The notes under the pieces were generated by a model. The model was not told the DNA's origin, did not search any database, and worked only from the letters and a program-made list of their open reading frames with translations. From Trachelipus rathkii (lineage: Eukaryota > Arthropoda > Malacostraca > Isopoda > Trachelipodidae), in the NCBI GenBank assembly GCA_015478945.1, contig JABUQX010061814.1:32501-48860 (forward strand): DNA of 16,360 bases, given 5' to 3'. Shown piece after piece: positions 1 to 10,163 of the stretch. Numbering within the stretch: position 1 is the stretch's first letter; each line of letters begins with the position of its first letter. The position numbers and the translations under genes were made by a program.

Positions 1-1480
1 AGGAAACCCAAAGAAAGGTTCAAAACATTATAGCAACAAAGTCCTTTACTGATCCACTTGAAAGAAACATAAATACCACATATTGAAGATAAAAAAATAT
101 CTGAATCTTCAAGAGGAAAAGTGGCCGAAAAAGAAAACATGATATCACAGACACAGCAGATGATGATCCATGTCCATCCATATCATCAACTTCTACCTCT
201 AGTAAAAAAGATTTCTTCAGCCTATACACTGCTTAAAATAACTGAGACAACAAAGATTTGGGACATTAATGATAGAAAAAGCAAAGAAATTCATTTCAAA
301 ATTGGGGAAATGATTGCTGCTGGACAATCTGCTCATTTCTTTGTAGAAGACAATGGCATTAAGAGATTAATAAACACGGATGTCCCACAATATAATAATC
401 CATCAAGGAGGTACTTTTCAGAAGAGATTATCCCAACAATATATAAAAGGGTGAATAACAAAATAACAATTCATCTGCAAGAAATTCAAGCAGTATCATT
501 AACATCAGATATTTGGAGTTGCTCATATAACAATGAAAGCTTTATAAGTATGTCAGGGCAATTTGGATTGATAAAGATTTTCAAAGAAGAGTGGAACATT
601 ACAATTTCAGTAGTTTTTAGTGTTTCTCATTCAGCAGAAAATATATGTCTAAAAAGTGAGCAAATATTTAAGAGCTGGATTTAAAAAAGAAAAATATTCA
701 TGTTGTCCTAACAGATCATGCACCAAAAACATAACAAAAGGTATGAGAGCGACAGTGTTATAAATGAGGCACTTTTATTCATCCTTAACACTATAATACA
801 TGATGCCTATATTTTATCAAAAATCGAATTAAAGATTTAATTTTACTTTAATGTAGGAAAATTGTAAGTCATTTTAGTAGATCACAATTGCTACAACTAA
901 GTTAACTGAAATCAAAAATCTCAAATTTGTCAATACATAAGCTTATTCAAGATGTGGAAACAAGGTGGAATTCATCATATTATATGCTGCAAAGGATCAT
1001 AGAGCAAAAAATTGCAATAATATATATTCTTCAAATTCGAAAAAACAATCTAGATATCTTAAATGCAAATCACTGAGCTAATGAAAAATATAATTAGATT
1101 GCTACAACCATTTAAGAATTAACTAAAGAGCGAGTGATTGATGATGTAGATTTATCTTTTGTAATACCTGCAGTTAATGCATTGCCAAAAATTATTTAGC
1201 AAAAACTTGGAAGGATAGCGTTGTAAAATTATGAAAGATGAACTTTTTAAATTCTGTTACTGAACGTTTTGTACCATTAAAGAAGAAACTTTATGCACTT
1301 GCAACAGTTCTAAATTCACAATACAAATTAGCTCCCTTTGTTATTTTATTCATCAGAATAAAATAAAATTTTATGCTCAAAGAGAAGTAAAAACTTTTTA
1401 TAAAAGCTAAGAAAATATACATAAAGTTAAGAGCTGATGAACGAAATCTGAGCAAAATGATCAGTCTCATACAGATTCAC
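1..1480 (+). pseudogene. hAT/ZBED-like transposase, broken
   Basis: A hAT transposase would cut and paste its own element in the nucleus. The longest open piece (about 121-684) carries a segment typical of ZBED-type proteins: KIGEMIAAGQ, FFVEDNGIKRLI, an NNPSRRYFSEEIIPTIY-type motif and LTSDIW. After a stop and frame changes the family pattern continues as HVVLTDHAPN, RKIVSHFSRSQLLQL, LIQDVETRWNSSYYML, RLLQPFK, FVIPAVNALPKII and LYALATVLNSQYKLAPF. These lie in the right order but in different frames, with several stops, so the gene is dead. The C-terminal hAT dimerisation region is not seen. The piece at 121 is open from a GTG, which is not a credible eukaryotic start; a degenerate BED-finger end may lie just upstream. 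Its readable glutamines are all CAA or CAG, which contrasts with the gene at 4537. Confidence 0.85.
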
Positions 1481-2004
1481 ATGAAGAATCTAAAAATGAA
1501 ATAAGTTTTTAAAAGATTAGTTTTGTTAAATTTAAAGCTCTTTAATATTTAAGTTAGGATATTATATATATATCATAATTTTTTTTAGTTTCTTTTGGTC
1601 AGATATGGCATGTAGTGACAAAAGTTTTCCACCCATTCTCAAAGGCTCAATGTGTATTGTTTTTTTAACAGATTTCGCGATGTCCAAATTCCCTCCTTTA
1701 AGTTAAAAGTAGTCATTTTGGATATCAAAACCCCTTTTAAGTTGTTTATCAAAATTAATTAGTCAATTTAGTAAATGGTGTCATATAGGCCTATCATATT
1801 ATTAATGATTATTATTTAGTTATAATATTAGTATTAGTTTGACTTAATATTATCACTACAACAAAAAAATATTTAAAATAATTTTTTACAGTTTTTGTAT
1901 GCAATCAGTTCTTTAAATTTTTTTAACTTATTTCATTAAAGTCTCATTATACTTTCACTGAATTTTATAACATTTTTGTTTTCAAAACTACCTTTTAAAA
2001 ATAT
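1481..2004. other. Gene-free AT-rich stretch inside the hAT element
   Basis: The stretch is AT-rich with poly-T runs and no reading frame, RNA gene or repeat I can recognise. It is probably non-coding sequence between the dead transposase and the element's right terminus. Confidence 0.5.
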
Positions 2005-2243
<239 letters not shown>

Positions 2244-2555
2244 AATTGGAATTAAAGTTAACATAAAAAATGGAACCAAAATTTTTTGTTGCTCCCCAAA
2301 TTTAAAAACAAATTCTAATTTTTTGCAATTTCTTTTAACTCCAACAGAAATGGGCAGAGTTACATTCAATAAGTTAACTAATTAATTAAGACTTGGTGTT
2401 AATTAATTAATTAATCTATCATCATTTTAATATTAAAATAATTTTGTATGAAGTATCTCATATGATATTTAGTTTAAGTAATTTAATATTAATTGATAAT
2501 ATCTGGTTTATAATATTTAATGAGTCTCTTGAATTATAACTTTTGAACTTCACGA

Positions 2556-2814
<259 letters not shown>

Positions 2815-2831
2815 AATAATGCTATCTGATT

Positions 2832-3580
2832 TTAGACATCAAAATCAGTGCTAATTCTGACGGATCATTATCTACAGGCATACATGTTAAACCCACTGAT
2901 AATGGTCTGTATATGAACTATGGATCCTATTCACAGACTATTTACAAAGAATCAGTCGTAAAAACTAGTTTACAGAGCATACAAACTATGTTCAGCTTGA
3001 AAAACTATTGATGAAAAAATTTTCCGCATTAATTAAAAATTTAATTAACTGTGTCATATCCTCAATATTCAGTGAAAATTAATTAATAAAACCATTACAA
3101 AATTATATAATAAAGAAAGTAAAAATAATCAGAAAAATTCGATAAATTTCTTCTTTAAAACTTCCAATGCTATTGTCAATAAGGAAGAGAAGTGCCTTCG
3201 TAATATTTTGAACTCTCACCTCAAAACTAAAGACCCCTCAAAAATTAAAAGTCAGACTATACCATAAGTCCAATACTGTCATCTTCCTTAGCACAAGAGA
3301 TGCTCTGCCCGACAACTATCACGTTGTGTACCAATTTAACTTGCCCTGAGTCAGACTTTACGTCGACATAATATATGGGTTACACGACGAATCTTTGAAC
3401 ATTTCAACACGGCCATGGTCAATCAACGTATAAGTAATATTTCTAAAAACTTCACAATATTATACGGATCGTGTGAAGTCCCCAGAAACTAAATTGCGGA
3501 GCCCTTCTACATCAAAACACGCCAGGACCAGACATTAACATTAAATTTAATGTATTATCTGTCGATTCAATATCATTTGA
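2832..3580 (+). pseudogene. Penelope-like RT C-terminus and GIY-YIG endonuclease, broken
   Basis: The first open segment, 2832-3011, matches the conserved region after the RT palm of Penelope-like elements: LDIKISANSDGSLSTGIHV, KPTDNGLYMNY, then KESVVKT. It stops at a TGA. About 360 bases later the GIY-YIG endonuclease signature appears as YMGYTTN (from 3372), followed in shifted frames by an IAEPFYIK motif (from 3493), which fits the IAEALLI-type segment of these endonucleases. Stops and frame changes show that it is inactive. Its readable glutamines are CAG and CAA. One TAA precedes YMGYTT, but in a broken gene this says nothing about the code. An intact element would encode a protein that nicks the target and primes reverse transcription in the nucleus. 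Confidence 0.75.
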
Positions 3581-3624
3581 TTTAATTTTATATATCAATT
3601 TAAAAACTCATTCGCTTACAAGAA

Positions 3625-3675
3625 ATAACCCTCTGAAGATGTCTCAAGTATAGAGACGAAACGCGTCGGGAAATC
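3625..3675 (+). ncRNA. Hammerhead-ribozyme-like motif (type I layout)
   Basis: The conserved hammerhead core is visible in order. CTGAAGA (3633-3639) fits CUGANGA. A hairpin follows with stem GTCTC/GAGAC (3641-3645 and 3653-3657), then GAAA (3658-3661). A minimal stem III is made by the palindrome ACGCGT (3661-3666), and C3667 sits at the cleavage position. GGG (3668-3670) can pair with the CCT before the core as a short stem I. One extra T (3640) sits between the core and stem II, and stem I is weak, so activity is uncertain. The short palindromic stem III is known from hammerheads of Penelope-like elements and SINE-like repeats, which may work as dimers. Confidence 0.55.
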
Positions 3676-3794
3676 TATGTAAATATATCTTCTTCTTCTC
3701 CTGTAAATTATTTTTAAAGATTATTTTAAGGAAATTAAATTTTGTACAAAAATAAATAATTAGAACATTGGAAATAAAATCAAAAACTTTTATA
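3672..3794 (+). repeat. Right inverted arm of the Penelope-like element
   Basis: This is the inverted partner of 2693-2814, starting just after the hammerhead-like motif and ending close to the (TTA)n tract. It is probably the 3' untranslated or LTR-like part of the element. Confidence 0.85.
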
Positions 3795-3825
3795 AAATCA
3801 AAGGCTGATGTTTAAATTTTTATTA

Positions 3826-3860
3826 TGCTTATTATTAATATTATTATTATATTATTATTA

Positions 3861-3936
<76 letters not shown>

Positions 3937-4059
3937 TTTTATTTTTTATTTTTTATTTATTATTTATTATTTTTATTATTAACTTTATTATGTAACAATT
4001 GTCGTGTGTTATAGCACAGCTTATAGCTATTATTTTGCTATTGATATTCATTATGTATT

Positions 4060-4143
<84 letters not shown>

Positions 4144-4240
4144 ACTACATCTTTACATCCTCTCCCAGTCAGGCTAACGAGCTATTATTATTATTATTAT
4201 TATTTTTATTATTTATTATTTATTATTATTATTATTATTA

Positions 4241-4322
<82 letters not shown>

Positions 4323-4323
4323 G
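3826..4323. repeat. Interrupted (TTA)n microsatellite
   Basis: About 500 bases are mostly TTA trinucleotides, broken by three short non-repetitive islands: near 3935-3960, at about 3978-4050 (containing CAATTGTCGTGTGTTATAGC), and at about 4143-4182. Long open frames across it are only poly-Ile, poly-Tyr or poly-Leu artefacts. It separates the Penelope-like fragment from the leader of the large gene. Confidence 0.95.
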
Positions 4324-4536
4324 TGGAAAATATTTGAAGATCTCGATAATTATTAATATAACAATTTGCAGCTTTACACCAATTTCTTTATTAAATGTTA
4401 TAAAATATTAACAATAAAAGAAATTAAAATTCTAATATTGTTATCTTTTTCTTGTTGTTAACTTGTGCTTTTGAAGATAACATTAAATAATTATTAATTA
4501 TTTTACTTCTTTTTCAACTTTTTCTATGTGTGTAGA
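4324..4536 (+). promoter_or_regulatory. 5' flank of the large gene with a splice-acceptor-like tract
   Basis: This is the only unique sequence between the (TTA)n tract and the start codon. It is very AT-rich. Positions 4501-4535 form a pyrimidine-rich run ending in TAG at 4533-4535, one base before the ATG, with an AATTATTAATTATTTTAC stretch just upstream. That pattern looks like a 3' splice acceptor, so the mRNA leader might be cis- or trans-spliced right at the start codon. No matching donor can be seen, and in such AT-rich DNA this could be chance. I see no clear TATA box or initiator. Confidence 0.35.
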
Positions 4537-7500
4537 ATGTTTCTTAAAACGTATTACCTACTAATAATAATGTCCATGATGTCTTCTTCACATTCCCAGC
4601 TATTGTAAAATTACGAAGAAGACTTAGGTGACTGTAGATTAACTATTAAAGGCTCTTCCTACTCAGGAGATAGAAATTATGTATAGGTTGGATATTATAG
4701 GCACAAATGTCTATAATGGTCAGCTATCAATATCGAATTCGCATTTAGTGTTGAGAATAAGACTAAGAAGCATTACTTTCCATTCAAAAGACAGCTACTA
4801 AAATGGGTTGAAAATAATGGTCATATCGCTAAAAATAAATGCCGAAATCCTGGTGGATTGTTTGATGAACCATCGTGCCTTAGTAGTGCAACTCAATCGG
4901 GTGTCTTAAGACCGTGTGATGTCCCTTTATGTAACTATAACTTTGGTCTTAATAAAGGTAAAAATTGTCTCGTTACTAGTCATGGTCGAGAGTATACAGG
5001 TAAACTTTGCTAACCAAAGTAAGGAGATATCGGGCATGATCCTTTTGTAAAATGTATCTGTAGAGCTAAAGAAGATTACTTATTAGGGCCAACGTATCGA
5101 TCAGATGAAATATGGGATTTAGCAAATATTGGTCCGAATTTACCTTGTAATATACCATCGTGTGATGAAAAAGTTTATTCATATGTTTTATCAGGTGGTA
5201 GAGATGTACGTACGTGGATAAAATTCCCAAAATTCTCTCAAATTTTAGAATTTTATGTGAAATAATGGAGTGATATATACATGGCTAATTTACTTATGCA
5301 ATTAAGATCTTCCCCAGACGTGTATGACGAAGGAATAAATTTCTTTTTAACTCCAAAATTATATAAAAAACACCATAAATCCTTTTTAGCTGAGCTCATG
5401 ACTGGACACATTCCAGTAATATCAGATAATATTCCACAGTTAGGAATTGAAGTTCCTAAGTGGAAATCAAGACTTTAAGACAAAGGTAAAACATTTTTAA
5501 ACTCTTACAAAACCTATGAAAATATTCTGTCTCTTAAAAAGGAGAAAACGGAAGAAAAAATTAATAAACAATAAAAAGATTTGTTCCTTGATAAAATAGA
5601 TTGGATGGAAAAAGATTTAGAAAATTTGGTTATGGATCATCGATGGTAAAATTTTTTTCTCCTTCTGGAGGGAAGTTACGCAGAAATATTTACTGATAAA
5701 ACTTTTTTTAATCCTTAACTGAGTGTCAGTAGCCTTAGATTAACATCATTCCCTTCTTGGGTACGACTACAGAGTGATAAAGTTATCGAGTTGTCATTTG
5801 GTAATGAGAAAGTTTATGGGTGTCCGACTTTCTTCACATTTGGCAGAGAGAACTACGGAGACGTAAAAGATGACGTATAGAAAATAAATCCAAAATTATT
5901 TTCAAATATAAGTTCTGAAAGGGATAAACACGAGCACATTAATGAGGGACTGTTTATCAGACTCAAAAGATTTGGAACATACCCCAACATTTCTGTTGAC
6001 TTGTATGTAAGAGGTCCAAGTCGTGGAAAAGTCACATTTACCATAAAACCATCATTACAAAAAGGTTTAAGTGTTGACCTTGAAAATTAATACACTGTAT
6101 CATGGAATGTGAGTCCTAGGAAGTATATTATCGCTCCAGAATGGTAAGAACTTCAAAAACATATTAAAAAACAAAATACAAGCGCCACTACCTGGTAAAG
6201 ATATGTTATTAATATAAAAGACAATATTATAGAACTATTTGAAGGGGTCAAAACTAAATAAAACAAACTACAAAGTTAGTTAAAACTTTTATTTATTCTA
6301 AAAATGAATTAGCCACTTCCACCATTTTCATTTCTCCACCTTGATGGGAACATGACCGAATGGAATGTTGGATGCATTCCAGAAACTCTAACTTCTAAAG
6401 AAGAACCACCTTAATGTTCACTTAAGAGAGATAATTTAGAGGAAGGAATAGGATATCAAGGAAACATCTTTTTCGGAAAAGATAATAAAGGAAATTATGA
6501 GTTATGTAAAAGTTGGTCATTTTTCCACAAATCTCATCTTTTCCACAAATCTTAAAGAAATAAGACACCTGATATAAAGTCTCATTTCTTTCCAGAAGGT
6601 ATTTTGGTGAAGCACAATTATTGCCGTAATTTAGTAACAAATTACTCATCGACGCCTTTCTGCTTTGGGTATCATACCGGAAATCTTTTGAGTTGTTCTA
6701 CGTCATGTTCAGAGAGTGAAGAAAGACGAACACTATTAGGTCTAGAATATACAGGTAACGAAAAGCTTTCAAGATCAGGAACACCATGTTTAAAAGACGA
6801 GAACAATATGTTCTGCAAGTATTCTTCAAATAATCTGAAAAAGGGAGCATAGTGCATTGTAAAAATCAACATCGATGATGAAACTTATGATTAGGAAGAT
6901 ATATTGCAGACCTGTAACATCCCCATTAAAAGTGAAAAATACAACGAAGGGTAATACTATCAATTTAATACAGTAGATGATAAGGACATGGAATATTTAG
7001 ATTTGATGAACATAAAAGATGGATAACTAACGTTTGGAATTCTTCCAGCTTATTTGGGAGACTTTGAAGGTGCCATCTTGGAATTTTATGACGAAAATTT
7101 TAATTCCATTGGAAAAATAAGTTGGGGGTCACAAAATTTGTTTATTATGATATCTTTTAAGTCTTATACTAAAAACATTATGTCACAAGACGGGGAACTT
7201 CTCTCAGAGATTAATTTTTCCTATTTCCATATTTCAATGTCGGAAGAAAGATGGATTCTGTATAAAATTGATGACAAAGAAAATACAAAGTAAAAATTGG
7301 AGGAATTCAAGTTAAGCGCAAACACATTATCGAGAATGAGGTTTTTAGTAATGAAATCCCCTAAAACAAATAATAAAAAATAATCAAAATTGTCGGACAT
7401 GTTAAACTTGAGATCTTGGATTAGTTGGAGAATATCGACCACCGGATATTGTATTACAATATTTTAAAAACCGTCTCAATAGCTTCATTTAAGAAATTTT

Positions 7501-9726
7501 CCTTTAGATTAAAAATAAACCTTAAATTTCCCATCGGAAGAAAGTTCTTTTTCTTCAAAAGAATCTGCCTATTTTCTTTAATTTTATGATAAACTATAAA
7601 AATCGGAAAAAAATCTAGTTCATGAAATTGAGATATACCCTTTTAAAGGTAAACTTAAAATTCAAGATAAAATAGATAATAAGGAATCTTAAATATTTAA
7701 TATAAAATTAGATAAAAAACATTTAACAAAAAAATAAAAGATGATTAAAAAATTATCTTTCCAAGTAACAAAATTAACCCCAATTCTTTGGTTTAATCTA
7801 GTATAACATAAATGTCCTTATATTTTAAATTATAAAAATAAAAATCCGAAATATCTTAAAAAGGATATGATGAAAAAAATTATATAACAAACGAAGACAG
7901 GATTAGATGCTAATACAGATATTTATAATTGGGATGATGTTGACTAAATATCTGTGAAGAACAAATCTTAATAAAGGATGTGGTATATCCAATCCAAAGA
8001 TTCTGAATATAGGGAAACTGTTTTGCGACTGAATGACATAGGTAAGAAATCGGTGAAATTCCACAGGAAAATTAAATTTGTTCGTTTCACACCTTATTTG
8101 TAAGATATACAACTAAACGATGATGCAGAGACCGAAATCAGTAATGGCAGCTAATAAATTGAAAGATTATTGTTGAAATAAAAATTTACATTGTCAACTC
8201 TCCCCAAAAAATGTAGATTGCCATTGTGGATTGATGAATGGATTATGATTGTTTATTTACATACATTCGCTGATCAGCAAGAATTTCCTGTTCTTGTGCT
8301 TGGCGTTGAGACAAATTCGTTAGAAGGAGCGTCTATTGATCAATATTGGAGCGTTCTAAAAAAGGAAAAGCCTGGACCATTGGCTCTATAAAAAGGAAAG
8401 TGTTAAGAACCAGTATGGAAGGATTCAAAAATTAAAAATGGTTAGTGGTCGAAACCTTTAAAAGAATGTTCTTGCGCTTGTGGACGTTGTTTTGGTACAA
8501 CGATATATAAATGTGAAGGCAGAAGTTTTAACGGAAAACTTTGTCAAATATTTGAATTACCCATCAATGAAACGGAAAAATTTTATAATTTGAATTAAAG
8601 TATTGAACTACACGAAGAGAGTGAAATATGTAACGATTTTTTGTGCGGTGAATTAGATCCTATAGATATAAAATCTTTGGAAAAAGATGGCAATCGTTTG
8701 TCTTCGTAGATTGAACGAAAATAAGGTGAATCGGTTATTTTATCTTGTTTAACTCCAGCCTTCATTAAAATACACAAAGACACAAGATATAAAGACAAAG
8801 TGTACATTTTCTGGTTTAAAAACAATTAATAGTACAACCATATGTTAGGAACTAATGACGTCGGAGACTTAATATTCAATGATTTGCAAATAGATGATTC
8901 GGGACTCTACCAATGCTTGGTTACTGTAGGCTCAATTAAAGTTTATTTAGTAGTATTACATGCCCTGTTAGTCGAAAGTAAATTCGGAACAGATTCCATA
9001 ATTTTTGGTCAAGATAAGGAAATGGAAATATAAGATTTATCCTTGTTTTGTTTGACATAAGGATTCAGATGTAGAGTTTCGTGGTTTAGATTAACAAACG
9101 ACTCATATTTGGAGGTTGGACAATCGATGTAATACACAAAATCATTTCTTTTGAGAAATGTTACCTCCGATGACTTGGGTGTGTATAAAGGTTGTATTTA
9201 TAGATATAAAAACTCCAGTAACGAATCAACTTTAGCTTTGAAGAAGAAAATAAACGAATTATATTGCATAAAATATTTACATTTTAAAGAATCAAGATTA
9301 TTAGAATTAATTAGAAAGTTTCTTGATCATTTTGGACTTATAGGGATGTACGATTATGCTAAAAGGCATACAGTAGTTTGCTTATTATTTTTAGGAGGTA
9401 TTTTGATTATTTGGATACTATCTTTTAAAGCTCTTCGTAAAATGGAAGAATATGAGCAGAACGTGAATAATCTTGAAAAACTTCAAGCAATACAGAAAGA
9501 AATTCAAGAAGAAAACAAAATAAAAACAATTGAGAAAAAGGAAAATAAATTTCTTAAATTCTTGAATAAATTCCTGGATTTTATCCTAAGAAAAATTCCA
9601 GAATTTTTCAAACATAAAATTGAAAACTCTGAAGGTATTAATCAGGAGGAACGGAAATATTTCAGAAGAAAATTATTGGAAATCACCAGCAACACAGAAA
9701 TCAACAATATGAAGGAAAGATATTGA
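4537..9726 (+). CDS. Kringle/TSP1/Ig type I membrane protein, read with TAA and TAG as Gln
   Basis: This is a single uninterrupted frame of 1729 residues if TAA and TAG encode glutamine. It contains 43 TAA, 10 TAG, about 36 CAA/CAG and no TGA before the terminal TGA. The ATG at 4537 was chosen because it opens a signal peptide (MFLKTYYLLIIMSMMSSSHS). Domains in order: kringle pair (33-209); unassigned region with a charged helical stretch (about 315-366) and a WQRYVINIKDNIIELFEG...WNVGC segment (553-613) faintly like farnesoic-acid-O-methyltransferase-type domains; second kringle pair (627-798); unassigned region (about 800-1288); thrombospondin type 1 repeat (about 1300-1371); two Ig-like domains (about 1393-1555); transmembrane helix (1612-1630); 99-residue tail. 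All landmarks share one frame, so it is not a decayed gene. It is probably a cell-surface adhesion or receptor-like protein; the function is inferred from its domains only and the family is not recognised. The standard code would give only fragments. Confidence 0.85.
4633..5163 (+). other. Kringle-type domain pair 1 (residues 33-209)
   Basis: The first domain has the full kringle pattern: C33, GSSYSG at 39-44, C58 with W61, CRNPGG at 102-107, C114, and CDVPLC with C127 and C132. The six cysteines stand in the usual order (1-6, 2-4, 3-5 pairing expected). It is about 100 residues, longer than the usual 80 or so. The second, at 144-209, is a divergent copy: C144, GREYTG, C158, C173, C175 and CNIPSC (C204, C209), without the conserved Trp. 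TAA or TAG falls at residues 50, 60, 159 and 162, inside the domains. Confidence 0.8.
6415..6930 (+). other. Kringle-type domain pair 2 (residues 627-798)
   Basis: The third kringle has C627, GIGYQGN, C657 with W660, HNYCRN with C696, PFC with C709, and CSTSC with C720 and C724: again six cysteines in kringle order. The fourth has LEYTGN, SRSGTPC (C751), C760, C773 and CNIP (C793). It lacks both the first and the last cysteine, which pair with each other in a normal kringle. The strong-then-divergent order repeats pair 1, suggesting duplication of a two-kringle unit. Confidence 0.75.
8440..8649 (+). other. Thrombospondin type 1 repeat (residues about 1302-1371)
   Basis: The sequence GQWSKPLKEC...CG has the TSP1 start: a WS motif at 1304-1305 followed by C1311, then C1315-G1316. 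It continues with C1326, NGKLC (C1336), C1365 and C1370, the six cysteines expected in TSP1. Two extra cysteines (1313, 1318) are present. The Q just before W1304 is encoded by TAG. TSP1 repeats usually bind extracellular matrix or partner receptors and are common next to Ig domains in animal surface proteins. Confidence 0.7.
8713..9201 (+). other. Two Ig-like domains (residues about 1393-1555)
   Basis: Ig domain 1 shows QGESVILSC (C1404), W1426 and DDSGLYQC (C1460), the standard Cys-Trp-DxGxYxC pattern. Ig domain 2 shows LSLFC (C1505), W1516 and SDDLGVYKGC (C1553), with one extra residue between the Tyr and the Cys. In-frame TAA or TAG codons occur at residues 1391, 1396, 1431, 1432, 1499, 1508 and 1532, that is, at and within domains that are otherwise intact. 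Confidence 0.82.
9370..9723 (+). other. Transmembrane helix and cytoplasmic coiled-coil-prone tail
   Basis: Residues 1612-1630 (TVVCLLFLGGILIIWILSF) form one hydrophobic helix preceded by KRH. Downstream are about 99 residues rich in Glu, Lys, Asn and Leu. Residues about 1636-1665 have a heptad-like pattern that could form a coiled coil, followed by an amphipathic FLKFLNKFLDFIL segment. With the signal peptide this gives an N-outside, C-inside topology. This part has no TAA or TAG, only five CAR glutamines. Confidence 0.75.
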
Positions 9727-9773
9727 TTGATTCACATTACATCGACTGAGCTCAATCAAAAATATGCAAGATG

Positions 9774-9795
9774 AAAACCTAAAATTCTAGGTTTT
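9774..9795 (+). terminator. Perfect 8-bp hairpin 47 bases after the TGA
   Basis: AAAACCTA (9774-9781) and TAGGTTTT (9788-9795) form an exact inverted repeat with a six-base loop, followed by another T. It is the first secondary structure after the stop codon and could mark the mRNA 3' end. The stem is AT-rich and short, so a regulatory role is only a guess. No standard AATAAA signal was found close by. The stretch from 9796 to 10019 is gene-free, with poly-T tracts. Confidence 0.3.
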
Positions 9796-10019
9796 TAGAA
9801 ATTATGGGCGGGCAATTTTATTTTATTTTGATTTTATTTTAGTTTTTATTTCTTTTTTTTTTTTTACTTACAGGTGACTACTCTTAAAATTGTAAATTAA
9901 CCAACGAGTTTATGTTTACAGGGTACGTAGCCTCCCAGTTTTTTTTTTTACATGCAAATGTGCCATCGCCCTCACAGAAATAAAAATAATTCAATTAATA
10001 ATTACTAAAATTTATGAGC

Positions 10020-10094
10020 TATATATATATATTATATATATAATAAAATAAAAATATATTTATAATATATAATATAATATATAAAATATATATA

Positions 10095-10146
<52 letters not shown>

Positions 10147-10163
10147 TATATATATATATATAT
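10020..10163. repeat. (TA)n microsatellite, left of the fold-back element
   Basis: A TA-rich tract, impure at first (TATAATATA, AAATATA) and then pure. It abuts the left end of the inverted-repeat element. Confidence 0.95.

Noticed and set aside
5853..8825. Minus-strand open frames at 5853-6044, 6422-6649, 6672-6872, 7221-7442, 7903-8112 and 8595-8825
   Set aside because: They are antisense shadows of the large gene with no recognisable motif.
5281..9726. Six separate short genes under the standard code (5281-5478, 6604-6852, 7054-7293, 8191-8391, 8842-9033, 9151-9726)
   Set aside because: All lie in the same frame, separated mainly by TAA or TAG, and each is a slice of one domain series; they are one protein, not six.
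4537..9726. A standard-code pseudogene hit by C-to-T mutation (CAA to TAA, CAG to TAG)
   Set aside because: Such decay should also turn CGA into TGA and bring indels. No TGA and no frame change occur in 1729 codons, while CGA codons and domain cysteines remain.
4537..9726. Assignment to a named viral or animal gene family
   Set aside because: The domains are recognisable but the whole protein is not; naming a family would be a guess.
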